The position numbers were made by a program, and so were the translations under genes. The notes under the pieces were generated by a model that was not told the DNA's origin, did no database searches, and saw nothing but the letters and a program-made list of their open reading frames with translations. A DNA stretch of 22,198 nt. It comes from CAZQEC01 sp964591565 (GTDB taxonomy: Bacteria; Patescibacteriota; UBA1384; CAJBMM01). The DNA is taken from contig CAZQEC010000016.1 in assembly GCA_964591565.1 (NCBI GenBank), forward strand, positions 1 through 22,198. Reading direction: 5' to 3'. Shown piece after piece: positions 1-6,568 of this stretch; the stretch's first letter is position 1; each line of letters opens with the position of its first letter.

Positions 1-1
1 A

Positions 2-895
2 AGTCAGGACATTATTGCATCTTGGTCTACTCCTCAACTGCTAAATATGCTAGTGGTTTCATGCGCGGGCACATTGCTGTTAATGTGGATTGGCGAAATT
101 ATCTCTGAAAGCGGTATTGGTAATGGCATCTCACTTATTATCACCATTGGCGTTTTGGCCGGATTGCCAAATACTTTTATTCAAAAGTATAGTTTAATAG
201 TGGCTGGCGGTAACATTGATACCGGCGAATTACTAAAGTTCTCGGTATTTATTTTGACTTCATTGATATTAATTGCGGTCATTGTCATAATGAACGACGC
301 GGTTCGTAAAATACCGGTTATTTACGCTCGGCGAGCGCAAGGATCAACTTCTAGTAGTACCCATAGTTATTTGCCGATTAAGGTTAATATCGCCGGTGTT
401 ATTCCGATCATTTTTGCCATTTCAATGCTACTGATTCCTCAAATTGTTGGACGATTTTTTGAAAACGTCAAAACCACATGGCTGGCAAATGGCGCTAAAT
501 ACGTTGTCAACGCTATCTCGGCTGAAAGCAACGCGCTCGGCTATGGCATTTTATACTTCATCTTGGTGATATTTTTTACCTATTTTTACACCTCAATCGT
601 GTTAAAACCAAGTCAAATCGCCGAAAATTTGCAAAAACAAGGTGGCTTTATTCCCGGCATTCGCCCCGGCACCGAAACCATGAAATACATAGGCGCACTC
701 ATTACCCGTATCACCTTCGTTGGCTCAATCTTTTTAGGTGTTGTGGCGGTTTTGCCGGTTATAGTGCCACTGTGGACAGGGGATCAATCGTTAATTTTAG
801 GTGGCACAGGTATTCTCATCGTCGTTTCGGTAGTCATAGAAACCATGCGCCAAATTAACGCCCAGCTGCTAATGACCTCGTACGATCGGTATTAA
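2..895 (+). CDS. secY: Protein translocase subunit SecY (C-terminal part, 5' truncated by window)
   Basis: This is the pore subunit of the SecYEG channel, which moves unfolded proteins across or into the cytoplasmic membrane. About 297 residues are visible in an open frame that enters from the left edge, so roughly the first third of a normal ~430-residue SecY lies outside the window. Several long hydrophobic segments alternate with short loops. The conserved stretch ENLQKQGGFIPGIRPG, which marks the cytosolic loop before the last helices, is present, and the protein ends in the usual short polar tail (MTSYDRY). SecY normally sits just upstream of adk, map and infA in the spc operon. Here about 4.2 kb of other genes separates secY from adk, which is unusual. 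Family assignment is secure. Confidence 0.97.
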   Translation, partial: SQDIIASWSTPQLLNMLVVSCAGTLLLMWIGEIISESGIGNGISLIITIGVLAGLPNTFIQKYSLIVAGGNIDTGELLKFSVFILTSLILIAVIVIMNDAVRKIPVIYARRAQGSTSSSTHSYLPIKVNIAGVIPIIFAISMLLIPQIVGRFFENVKTTWLANGAKYVVNAISAESNALGYGILYFILVIFFTYFYTSIVLKPSQIAENLQKQGGFIPGIRPGTETMKYIGALITRITFVGSIFLGVVAVLPVIVPLWTGDQSLILGGTGILIVVSVVIETMRQINAQLLMTSYDRY

Positions 896-924
896 AAATC
901 GAAAGTAATAATATTATTGTTCGA

Positions 925-961
925 GGCGCGTAGCGCCGAGAACTGTGGCTCATTAGTTCTC
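925..961. repeat. Two adjacent hairpins downstream of secY
   Basis: GGCGC (925-929) and GCGCC (933-937) form a 5-bp stem with a 3-nt loop. Immediately after, GAGAACT (938-944) pairs perfectly with AGTTCTC (955-961) across a 10-nt loop. Neither is followed by a T-run, so this is not a textbook intrinsic terminator, although it may act as an mRNA 3' end or be a small palindromic repeat. Confidence 0.5.
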
Positions 962-985
962 ACTTCGTTCGAACCATATTCGCCG

Positions 986-1014
986 TTGTCCAGTTTGCGC
1001 ACGCGAAATATATG
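986..1014 (+). promoter_or_regulatory. Weak sigma70-like promoter before the 1031 gene
   Basis: TTGTCC (986-991) and TATATG (1009-1014) are separated by 17 bp, which would start RNA near 1021, about 10 nt before the ATG at 1031. Each box matches consensus at 4 of 6 positions. A better -10 word, TATAAT (1023-1028), lies only 2 nt before the ATG and cannot give a leader containing that start codon. No Shine-Dalgarno sequence is visible. Confidence 0.3.
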
Positions 1015-1030
1015 TGATTGAATATAATAT

Positions 1031-1699
1031 ATGGAACACTTGTCGCACCTTGAGTCTGAAAACGCATCGTTTAAAGTGCCTGAATATCAATCGGCTAATA
1101 CACCAGCTGTTGAAAAAACAGAGGCACAAGACACTCTTGGTCTAATTAAACAGTGGCAAGGTGAATGGGAAGCGCTGCTTAAACAACCACACCAGTCGCG
1201 TCCTGTCAGTATAACATTTAATGTGTTGACGCCATTTAGAAAGATTTATGAGAAGAAGAGCGACTCTTTGGGTAATTCTGTGCTTCCATCCGGGATAATT
1301 GATGATATTTATCCTTATAAAATACTGCATGACACCACTCTGATGATAGTTGAGAATGCCAAATTAATTGAGCCAAACAATGCTGGTTTGTTTTTAGGTC
1401 GAGTCAAACATCTATTTACGAATATGAATACTGCATTCATGGATATTGATAAATGGTGGGAACCCGAGACTGAACAAATATTTCTTTATACACGTAATGT
1501 TTTACACGATACACTCAAGTCATATTTTTCAAAACATCTTAACTCGATTAACGAGCACCTACGTCTGGTACGTCCTGCTGAAGCTCCAGATGATGATAAA
1601 GATCTACTCCGCCCGGCTGGGTTAGGAAATGATCCAACGACTGATGATTTAGTCAGACCAAGTGATGATCCAAACAATATATCGACTGACACTGTTTAG
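1031..1699 (+). CDS. Hypothetical protein with acidic LxRP-repeat tail
   Basis: I do not recognise a family for this 222-residue protein. Residues 1-30 are polar and probably disordered. Residues 35-175 look like a soluble, mostly helical domain with several tryptophans (W42, W46, W142, W143). The last 45 residues are rich in Asp and Pro and contain three copies of a short motif: LVRP at 179-182, LLRP at 192-195 and LVRP at 207-210, each followed by an acidic or small-residue stretch. There is no signal peptide and no membrane segment. It sits between secY and a LysM protein, with only 33 nt to the next start codon. The ATG at 1031 is the first in frame, but no ribosome binding site supports it. 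The function is unknown; a peptide-docking or scaffold tail is one possibility but only a guess. Confidence 0.75.
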   Translation: MEHLSHLESENASFKVPEYQSANTPAVEKTEAQDTLGLIKQWQGEWEALLKQPHQSRPVSITFNVLTPFRKIYEKKSDSLGNSVLPSGIIDDIYPYKILHDTTLMIVENAKLIEPNNAGLFLGRVKHLFTNMNTAFMDIDKWWEPETEQIFLYTRNVLHDTLKSYFSKHLNSINEHLRLVRPAEAPDDDKDLLRPAGLGNDPTTDDLVRPSDDPNNISTDTV

Positions 1700-1724
1700 A
1701 CATCTCGTACTTGTGTAGTACAAT
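1697..1724 (+). promoter_or_regulatory. Sigma70 promoter predicted to give a leaderless LysM mRNA
   Basis: TAGACA (1697-1702) and TACAAT (1719-1724) each match consensus at 5 of 6 positions and are 16 bp apart. Transcription should start near 1731, at or within 2 nt of the ATG at 1733. No Shine-Dalgarno sequence fits between box and start, so the transcript is predicted to be leaderless or nearly so. Confidence 0.6.
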
Positions 1725-1732
1725 ATAAGTAC

Positions 1733-2446
1733 ATGAAACATCGGTATTTAGTCTTATCTTTCGTCGCCTCTTTTGCCGCCGCCATGGGCGCAGGGTACTT
1801 TATGGGTGCCAACCATCAGCGTAATAAAACCGTAGTGCGTACTATTACTGAAGTAGCACCAAAATCGAGCGCGGCAGATCAAACATCATCTGTAGATATT
1901 TCCCCAAGTAACACTAGCTCAACTACGGTTGAAAATATCTCGACAAATAGCGTGGATCCTAACTCCGACCAAACCTACATTGTCAAAAAAGGTGACACTC
2001 TTTACTCGATTGGTCTGCAATATAAAATTGGTTGGCCAGCATTAGCCAAAGTGAACGACTTGACCGAAACTTCGCTATTAAAAGAGGGGCAGGTGCTCAA
2101 AATCCCGAGTGAGACTGAGGCACAAACAGCCCAAGCCCGTGAGTATAAAGTGCCCGAGAATGCGGATGAAAAATCTTCGCTACAAACCGCTCAAGATTAC
2201 GCTACAAACGGCACTGGGCAGTTGGCATATCGGTTAGTACCTGCTCAAGTGGTACAACAATCTTTATTACTTTCACGTTTTAATTTTAGTAATGACGACC
2301 TATTTATCGAAAAAAGTAAAGATTATGCAAAAGGCGAGGCAGTGGTGGAGGTAACACACGAAGCAAATTTGTATAGCGTCTATTTATCCCAACCTTTAAC
2401 TAAAGGCGAAAAAGGGGTCTGGACACCGCTAAAAGTGCTTTATTAA
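1733..2446 (+). CDS. Membrane-anchored LysM-domain protein
   Basis: This 237-residue protein begins with a short basic start and a hydrophobic segment (residues 5-26) that acts as a signal anchor or uncleaved signal peptide. It continues with a Ser/Thr/Asn-rich linker (about 35-80) and one LysM domain at 81-125, recognised by YIVKKGDTLYSIG and the closing KEGQVLKIP. LysM domains bind N-acetylglucosamine in peptidoglycan, so the protein probably sits on the outer face of the membrane in contact with the wall. Residues 150-237 match nothing I know and may be a second small domain. No hydrolase motif is visible, so a structural or anchoring role is more likely than catalysis. The ATG at 1733 lies 8 nt after a good -10 box, which fits a leaderless mRNA. 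Confidence 0.88.
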   Translation: MKHRYLVLSFVASFAAAMGAGYFMGANHQRNKTVVRTITEVAPKSSAADQTSSVDISPSNTSSTTVENISTNSVDPNSDQTYIVKKGDTLYSIGLQYKIGWPALAKVNDLTETSLLKEGQVLKIPSETEAQTAQAREYKVPENADEKSSLQTAQDYATNGTGQLAYRLVPAQVVQQSLLLSRFNFSNDDLFIEKSKDYAKGEAVVEVTHEANLYSVYLSQPLTKGEKGVWTPLKVLY

Positions 2447-2469
2447 AATGACGATTTAAGGGGTGAAGT

Positions 2470-3657
2470 TTGGCAACAGATAATTTGCAAAAACAATATA
2501 CTGTAACTTTTGGCGGTTGGTATCAGCGTACCACTCTACATTTAAGTGAGATATACGCTTTTATGACTGAAGGCACGTCGAAGCTGGAGCTTTCGCACCA
2601 CAAACTAGAGCAATATAAACAATTTTTACACATCACCAGTGTTTCGCGCGAAGTCGGATATTTCGAATACATAAAAGCTACTACCAGTAGCGGAATCGAG
2701 ATAAGATATTATGAAGACGGGCTGTATATATTGGAGATGAGAAACGAAGATATCAAACGGTCCGCATCAATATTGAAAGAATACTTCGACTCCGCCTTCA
2801 ACCCAGCTATATCTTATTTATTTTCATTAGGCGCGCCGACTCCTAAAGTTTTAGCCAATATCAAAATTGATCACCCAATTGTCGTAGGCGTTCAGTCTGC
2901 CAAACCGGATCAATTTATGATCGACACGGAAAAGTTTGGCAATGAATATAGCGCGATAAAATCTGATCATATTTCCGTGATTAAAACCCACGCGTTTATT
3001 TTTGTTGTCGCGGATAAAACTGTAACAGATAATGTACGCGATTTAGTCGAAATGCAGATATTCTTTCGCGAATTTAAAGATCAGCTGGAAAAATACCTCA
3101 ATATTCATCGCACCATCTGGGAAGAAATTAGTGAAATTAAAGAAAAACAGTTTATTAAAGGGGCAGAGGTTGAAGAAATGCGCGTCAAGCTCGACGAATA
3201 TCAAAAAACTATATCTTTAATTAATAATCGCATCAATCAAATGAGTTCTTACGCCCGCACCCGCTCCTCAATCGCTCAAAAAACTAAAGTCGAGGAACAT
3301 TTAGGTGTACTTTTTCAGTATAAGTTCGAGGTTTTATTAGATACGCTAGAGTATATTAAACAAATTTGGAGTATGACGACCGATTATGTCAATCAAGCCA
3401 TTAGCGTCATTTTAGAGATCAAAGGGCGCGCGTTAAACGCAGATGTAACATCGCTTCGAACCATTACCACCATCGGTGTCATTACCGGTATTATTGGTTT
3501 TATGACTATGACAAAGTTTCCGCAATTAACATCGTTTGGAGTGTTTTATTTTTTGATTTTATTGGTAATGACCGCAATCATAAACTTTATTATCAACCAA
3601 GTTTACAAACAGCGTATTTATAAGTTGAAGTTTACAGAGCATAACGTCAAACTATAG
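2470..3657 (+). CDS. CorA-topology membrane protein with two C-terminal helices, no GMN motif
   Basis: This is a 395-residue protein. The first ~200 residues form a soluble alpha/beta-looking domain. Residues 200-320 are highly helical and probably coiled coil (EEISEIKEK, EVEEMRVKLDEYQKT). Two membrane segments follow at about 331-348 and 356-377, with a short loop between them and a short basic tail. This layout is that of the CorA/ZntB/Mrs2 cation channels. However, the YGMN-type signature that ends TM1 in CorA is replaced by IIGFMTMTKF, so Mg2+ transport is not established. The start is TTG at 2470, chosen because AAGGGG (2458-2463) lies 6 nt upstream. It follows the LysM gene by 23 nt and is probably cotranscribed. 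It could equally be an unrelated coiled-coil membrane protein. Confidence 0.8.
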   Translation: MATDNLQKQYTVTFGGWYQRTTLHLSEIYAFMTEGTSKLELSHHKLEQYKQFLHITSVSREVGYFEYIKATTSSGIEIRYYEDGLYILEMRNEDIKRSASILKEYFDSAFNPAISYLFSLGAPTPKVLANIKIDHPIVVGVQSAKPDQFMIDTEKFGNEYSAIKSDHISVIKTHAFIFVVADKTVTDNVRDLVEMQIFFREFKDQLEKYLNIHRTIWEEISEIKEKQFIKGAEVEEMRVKLDEYQKTISLINNRINQMSSYARTRSSIAQKTKVEEHLGVLFQYKFEVLLDTLEYIKQIWSMTTDYVNQAISVILEIKGRALNADVTSLRTITTIGVITGIIGFMTMTKFPQLTSFGVFYFLILLVMTAIINFIINQVYKQRIYKLKFTEHNVKL

Positions 3658-3669
3658 TCTAGTGGATAA

Positions 3670-3706
3670 AAAACGCGGCGGTCTGTCCACAAGGGACAAA
3701 CCGCCG
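3670..3706 (-). terminator. Strong intrinsic terminator of the leftward cassette
   Basis: CGGCGGT (3676-3682) pairs with ACCGCCG (3700-3706), and after one mismatch TGTCC (3684-3688) pairs with GGACA (3694-3698), leaving a 5-nt loop. On the minus strand the stem is followed by GCG and then a run of six T, the classic rho-independent pattern. On the plus strand there is no T-run, so it mainly serves the genes reading leftward. It may also slow polymerase leaving the 2470 gene. Confidence 0.8.
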
Positions 3707-3738
3707 TAATTCGCATGATTCACGATACATGCGAGCTA

Positions 3739-3963
3739 TTATTCCATGAGAGTCGACGCCTCCTGAGTCGTGATGTCGAAAGAGATGCTGTAGCCCCCAC
3801 ACCCTTCCCCACCCGCTGGAGTGCGGTGGGTCTCGATGTGAAAATTGGCTTCGTAGCAGGCACTCTGGCTCCTATACCGTAAATCATCCGGGTGAGCAAT
3901 GGCCGAGACTCGCTCCTGCCCACACTTCGCGCAGGTCACAACCCGACAAACTACAGCTTGCAT
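3739..3963 (-). CDS. Small CxxC protein, possible zinc ribbon
   Basis: This 74-residue protein is not one I recognise. The start was placed at the ATG at 3963 because GGAG lies six bases before it on the minus strand. The frame is open back to a GTG at 4065, but that upstream stretch (rich in Arg/His) has no ribosome binding site. The protein has C11-x2-C14 followed by C35 and H41, a spacing that could bind one zinc ion, plus C6 and a lone C54 near a glycine-rich segment. It ends 32 nt before the terminator and is the second gene of a two-gene leftward unit. Local GC is visibly above that of the neighbouring genes. A phage or plasmid origin is possible but unproven. Confidence 0.55.
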   Translation of the reverse strand: MQAVVCRVVTCAKCGQERVSAIAHPDDLRYRSQSACYEANFHIETHRTPAGGEGCGGYSISFDITTQEASTLME

Positions 3964-4068
3964 TACTTTCTCCTTTTCTTCAGCATAATCTTGAACGGTG
4001 CAGCGACGATGCGCTTGTCGCCGATGTGCGCGTACAACCATCCACACCACGTCACGAGCTACCACAGA

Positions 4069-4593
4069 CTACAAATGCCGATGCGCCGCCGCAATGGACT
4101 CGTTGTACCGTTTCTGAAAGTACGCGCGATGCTGTTCTCCGGTTTTCGGATACTGCGCGCCTGAGCTGTAAATTCGACGACGCGAGCCCGTACCAGCTAT
4201 CCCAAAATCGACGGTTCCGTCAAGCGCATCATCAGTGCATGATTCGATGCTCTCCTGACCATGGGTGCCATTTTTGCGTACCCACATCGATATGTATGGA
4301 GTGGTGACCTTATTCTCTGGCACCCAGAACATTGTATATCGCTTGTTGTGGTCGAGAAAGACGATGCGTTCGCCGCCCTTACCATCGTTATAGCATTTCG
4401 TCTCGATGGTTTGCCGAACACGATGTGCTTTCATCGCGACCACAATCTTTGCGATGGACTGGTTAGACTTCTTCGACTCCTTGTCGATAGTTGTGTGGGA
4501 AACTGCCGGTATATCTGGTTTCATCTGACTACAAAGAAACACGATGAAACACAGAAACAACCCTAGCACAGACCAAGTCTTGATCGCTACCAT
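4069..4593 (-). CDS. Membrane-anchored secreted-type protein of unknown function
   Basis: This 174-residue protein starts with a basic, strongly hydrophobic segment (residues 5-24), a signal anchor or signal peptide without a convincing lipobox. The rest is a soluble, presumably extracytoplasmic domain. Two cysteines, C67 and C119, could form a disulfide. The segment LDGTVDFGIAGTGSRR (124-139) and the later YPKTGEQHRAYFQKRYNES look like a conserved core, but I cannot assign a family. I chose the ATG at 4593. An in-frame GTG at 4608 overlaps the AAGGAG Shine-Dalgarno and cannot be the start with that site, although the spacing to the ATG (14 nt) is long. It is the first gene behind a near-consensus promoter. 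GC is higher than in the flanking genes, pointing to recent acquisition. Confidence 0.7.
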   Translation of the reverse strand: MVAIKTWSVLGLFLCFIVFLCSQMKPDIPAVSHTTIDKESKKSNQSIAKIVVAMKAHRVRQTIETKCYNDGKGGERIVFLDHNKRYTMFWVPENKVTTPYISMWVRKNGTHGQESIESCTDDALDGTVDFGIAGTGSRRRIYSSGAQYPKTGEQHRAYFQKRYNESIAAAHRHL

Positions 4594-4642
4594 GTTATTT
4601 ATGTACACTCCTTGTGCAACGAAACTATCTGTTGCCAGCTAC

Positions 4643-4671
4643 ACTATACGCTATACATGGGAAATTGTCAA
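4643..4671 (-). promoter_or_regulatory. Near-consensus sigma70 promoter of the leftward cassette
   Basis: Read on the minus strand, a perfect TTGACA (4666-4671) and TATAGT (4643-4648, 5 of 6) are separated by exactly 17 bp. RNA should start near 4636, giving a leader of about 43 nt that contains AAGGAG. It is the best -35/-10 pair I see in the window. Confidence 0.8.
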
Positions 4672-4672
4672 C

Positions 4673-4686
4673 TTTTGTGAACAAAA
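4673..4686. promoter_or_regulatory. Palindrome abutting the cassette -35 box, possible operator
   Basis: TTTTGTGAACAAAA is a perfect 6-bp inverted repeat around a 2-bp centre, ending one base upstream of the -35 element of the leftward promoter. Its position and symmetry would suit a dimeric regulator; A-tracts could alternatively act as an UP-like element. Confidence 0.35.
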
Positions 4687-4706
4687 ATACATTAATTTGC
4701 CAACTC

Positions 4707-4815
4707 GTCATTGCGAGGAGTGAAACGACGTGGCAATCTATTATTTTATTTTATATAGATTGCTTCGTAGTAGCGACGAATTTCTAATGAAATTCAGCGC
4801 TTCGCTCGCAATGAC
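4707..4815. repeat. Palindromic repeat with CATTGCGAG ends
   Basis: GTCATTGCGAG (4707-4717) is repeated exactly as its reverse complement at 4805-4815. Inside, GCAATCTAT (4733-4741) pairs with ATAGATTGC (4755-4763), and GAATTTC (4778-4784) pairs with GAAATTC (4789-4795). The whole 109-bp unit is an imperfect nested inverted repeat. Similar GTCATTGCGAGGAG repeats are scattered in many bacterial genomes, with no transposase. It carries no gene. Confidence 0.75.
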
Positions 4816-4886
4816 TCAATAATAATTATGGTTGACCTGACTTGTGTTATCCGTTTACTTATATAGTATCTCGTAAATACACCAAC

Positions 4887-5022
4887 TGGTGTCTACTCAC
4901 AAGTCTGAAGTAGTAGTTATTATTCACTCGTAGGGGTGGCTCATGAGCCACCCACAGGCGATTCGTGAATCGCCCCTACGGAGATGTATACGAATATACT
5001 TCGAGGTTGCGAGTAGATACCA
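4887..5022. repeat. Three-arm palindromic element (MITE-like)
   Basis: The outer ends, 4887-4902 and 5007-5022, are inverted copies matching at 14 of 16 bases. Within them CGTAGGGG (4929-4936) pairs with CCCCTACG (4973-4980). This encloses a perfect 20-bp palindrome at 4934-4953 (half site GGGTGGCTCA) and a second hairpin at 4957-4974 (GGCGATTC, GT, GAATCGCC). As RNA or single-stranded DNA it would fold into a cruciform with two inner arms. No open reading frame. Together with the previous repeat it fills most of the 489-nt gene-free stretch between the cassette and adk. Confidence 0.75.
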
Positions 5023-5051
5023 CATCTTTATTAGCGGTTTTGGTGAAGTTA

Positions 5052-5060
5052 TGCTAGAAT
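5052..5060 (+). promoter_or_regulatory. Extended -10 promoter for adk
   Basis: TGC followed by TAGAAT (5055-5060) forms an extended -10 element. RNA would start near 5067, leaving about 16 nt before the TTG start, enough to include the AGGGTG ribosome site at 5073-5078. Only a weak -35 (TTAGCG at 5031-5036) is visible. Confidence 0.5.
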
Positions 5061-5082
5061 TGATACAAAATTAGGGTGAATA

Positions 5083-5760
5083 TTGTCCAAATTAGCCATT
5101 ATTTTAATCGGACCGCAGGGGAGTGGCAAGGGTACGCAAGCGGCTCTTTTGCGTCAAAAGCATCATTTAGCTTATGTTTCAGGCGGCAATATTGTCCGTG
5201 AGTTAGCAAAATCTCAGAATGATCATGGTGCAAAAGTACGCCAATTAATGAACGATGGTCACCTTCTATCCGATCAGATATTAAATAGTGGCGTTTTGGA
5301 AGCAATTAATCGCTTCAAAAATCACGATCTGTTATTCGACGGCTATCCGCGCACTATTGGTCAAGCCAAATTTTTGTTTGATCTATTCAGCCAGCTCGAT
5401 TATCGCACTATTGTTATTGAATTAACCCTAGACGATGCCTCAAGCATTCAACGCATCAAGTCACGTTTCGTTTGTTCAAAATGTGGCTCAATTATTTACG
5501 CCGATCACCGCCATTTTTTAAGTGCCATTCAGCAAAAACGTCACTCTCAAAACTTGTGTGTTCATTGTGGGGGGCAATTAGTCAAGCGCGCGGATGATAC
5601 CGAAGATGCAGTGCGACAACGTCTTAAACTTTATCATTTAGAAACTAAACCAGTGATTGATTTTTACAAACAACAACACCGATTGCACAAGGTAGACGCG
5701 CGTCCAAGTATCGAGGTAGTTAATCAGATGATTGAACAGGTGTTAGATGAGCAAAAATAA
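5083..5760 (+). CDS. adk: Adenylate kinase
   Basis: Adenylate kinase catalyses ATP + AMP to 2 ADP in the cytosol and keeps adenine nucleotides balanced. The 225-residue protein has the P-loop GPQGSGKGTQ (10-19), the AMP-binding region around 34-60, the FDGYPRT signature (85-91) and a long LID. The LID carries C131-x2-C134 and C159-x2-C162, the zinc-binding form seen in many bacterial Adks. Arginines R169, R179 and R181 fall where LID and core arginines contact phosphates. The start is TTG at 5083, supported by AGGGTG four bases upstream; no ATG exists near it. The gene overlaps map by 14 nt, so the two are translationally coupled, as is usual between secY and infA in ribosomal operons. Confidence 0.96.
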   Translation: MSKLAIILIGPQGSGKGTQAALLRQKHHLAYVSGGNIVRELAKSQNDHGAKVRQLMNDGHLLSDQILNSGVLEAINRFKNHDLLFDGYPRTIGQAKFLFDLFSQLDYRTIVIELTLDDASSIQRIKSRFVCSKCGSIIYADHRHFLSAIQQKRHSQNLCVHCGGQLVKRADDTEDAVRQRLKLYHLETKPVIDFYKQQHRLHKVDARPSIEVVNQMIEQVLDEQK

Positions 5761-6529
5761 TAGTGATTTTATCACCAATATGCGCCAAAGCGGGCAAATA
5801 TTACGTGAGATATTGAATGATGTGATCAGAAAAGCTGCCCCGGGAGTGAACGGTTTAGAGCTCGATCAATTCGCTGAATCGCAAATTAGGAAGAATGGGG
5901 CAGTGCCATCATTCAAAAACTTTCAAGGGTTTCCCGCTTCGCTTTGTGTCTCAATTAATGAAGCCGTGGTGCATGGCATGCCGAGCAAAAAACCATTTGA
6001 AGTCGGTGATATTATTGGTCTTGATTTGGGCTTAAGTTTTAGCGACGCCTATACAGATACTGCCAAAACTGTGATTGTGACTGAAAATGGGGTGCAAACT
6101 TATGATGATATTATCAAGATTGATCAATCTAAGCGCACAAAAGATCAGCAACTGTTATTTATCACGGCACAATCTCTTGAACTGGGAATATCCGCCGCCC
6201 GAGCCAGAAATCACGTCGGTGACATTGGTTTCGTGGTGCAAAAATTGGCAAAAAAACACAATCTTGGTGTTATTCGTCAATTAGTCGGGCACGGTGTTGG
6301 ACACGAAGTTCACGAATATCCTTCGATTCCGAATTTTGGCAGCAAAGGTAGTGGCGCCATACTGACCGTTGGTCAAACCATTGCCATTGAACCAATGTTT
6401 AGTTTAGGAAATTGGCGCATTAAAACTGCCCAAGACGGCTGGACAGCTAACACCGTTGATCACTCTCGCGCCGCCCATTTCGAGCATACGATATTAATCA
6501 CTGCAAATGACGCTGAGGTTTTAACGTGA
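5747..6529 (+). CDS. map: Methionine aminopeptidase, type I
   Basis: It removes the initiator methionine from nascent proteins when the next residue is small. The 260-residue protein has the pita-bread fold signature and all five metal ligands of the family: D93 (GLDLG), D104 (YTDTAK), H182 (in VGHGVGHEVHE), E215 (AIEPM) and E246 (HFEHT). H76 (VVHGMP) and H189 match the two catalytic histidines of the E. coli enzyme. The N-terminus has no zinc-finger or SH3 extension, as expected for a type Ia enzyme. A short polar insertion at about 118-135 is of no known consequence. It starts inside the end of adk and ends about 300 nt before the initiation-factor gene; the stop codon is TGA. Confidence 0.96.
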   Translation: MSKNNSDFITNMRQSGQILREILNDVIRKAAPGVNGLELDQFAESQIRKNGAVPSFKNFQGFPASLCVSINEAVVHGMPSKKPFEVGDIIGLDLGLSFSDAYTDTAKTVIVTENGVQTYDDIIKIDQSKRTKDQQLLFITAQSLELGISAARARNHVGDIGFVVQKLAKKHNLGVIRQLVGHGVGHEVHEYPSIPNFGSKGSGAILTVGQTIAIEPMFSLGNWRIKTAQDGWTANTVDHSRAAHFEHTILITANDAEVLT

Positions 6530-6568
6530 AAATGTGAGGTTTTCGTGCTCGCAGGGCTGTGTTAATGA

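Noticed and set aside
3676..3706. The hairpin as the plus-strand terminator of the 2470 gene
   Set aside because: No T-run follows on the plus strand; the T-run is on the minus side, so its main role is for the leftward cassette.
3964..4065. GTG at 4065 as the start of the CxxC protein
   Set aside because: The extra 34 residues are Arg/His-rich, with no ribosome site before GTG, whereas GGAG precedes the ATG at 3963.
3892..4566. Several plus-strand reading frames of 90-101 codons across the cassette
   Set aside because: They overlap the minus-strand genes, lack ribosome sites and arise from the higher GC, which lowers stop frequency. The promoter and terminator both point left.
5083..5760. 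A later ATG as the adk start
   Set aside because: The first in-frame ATGs fall after the P-loop, which is essential; TTG 5083 with AGGGTG is the only sensible start.
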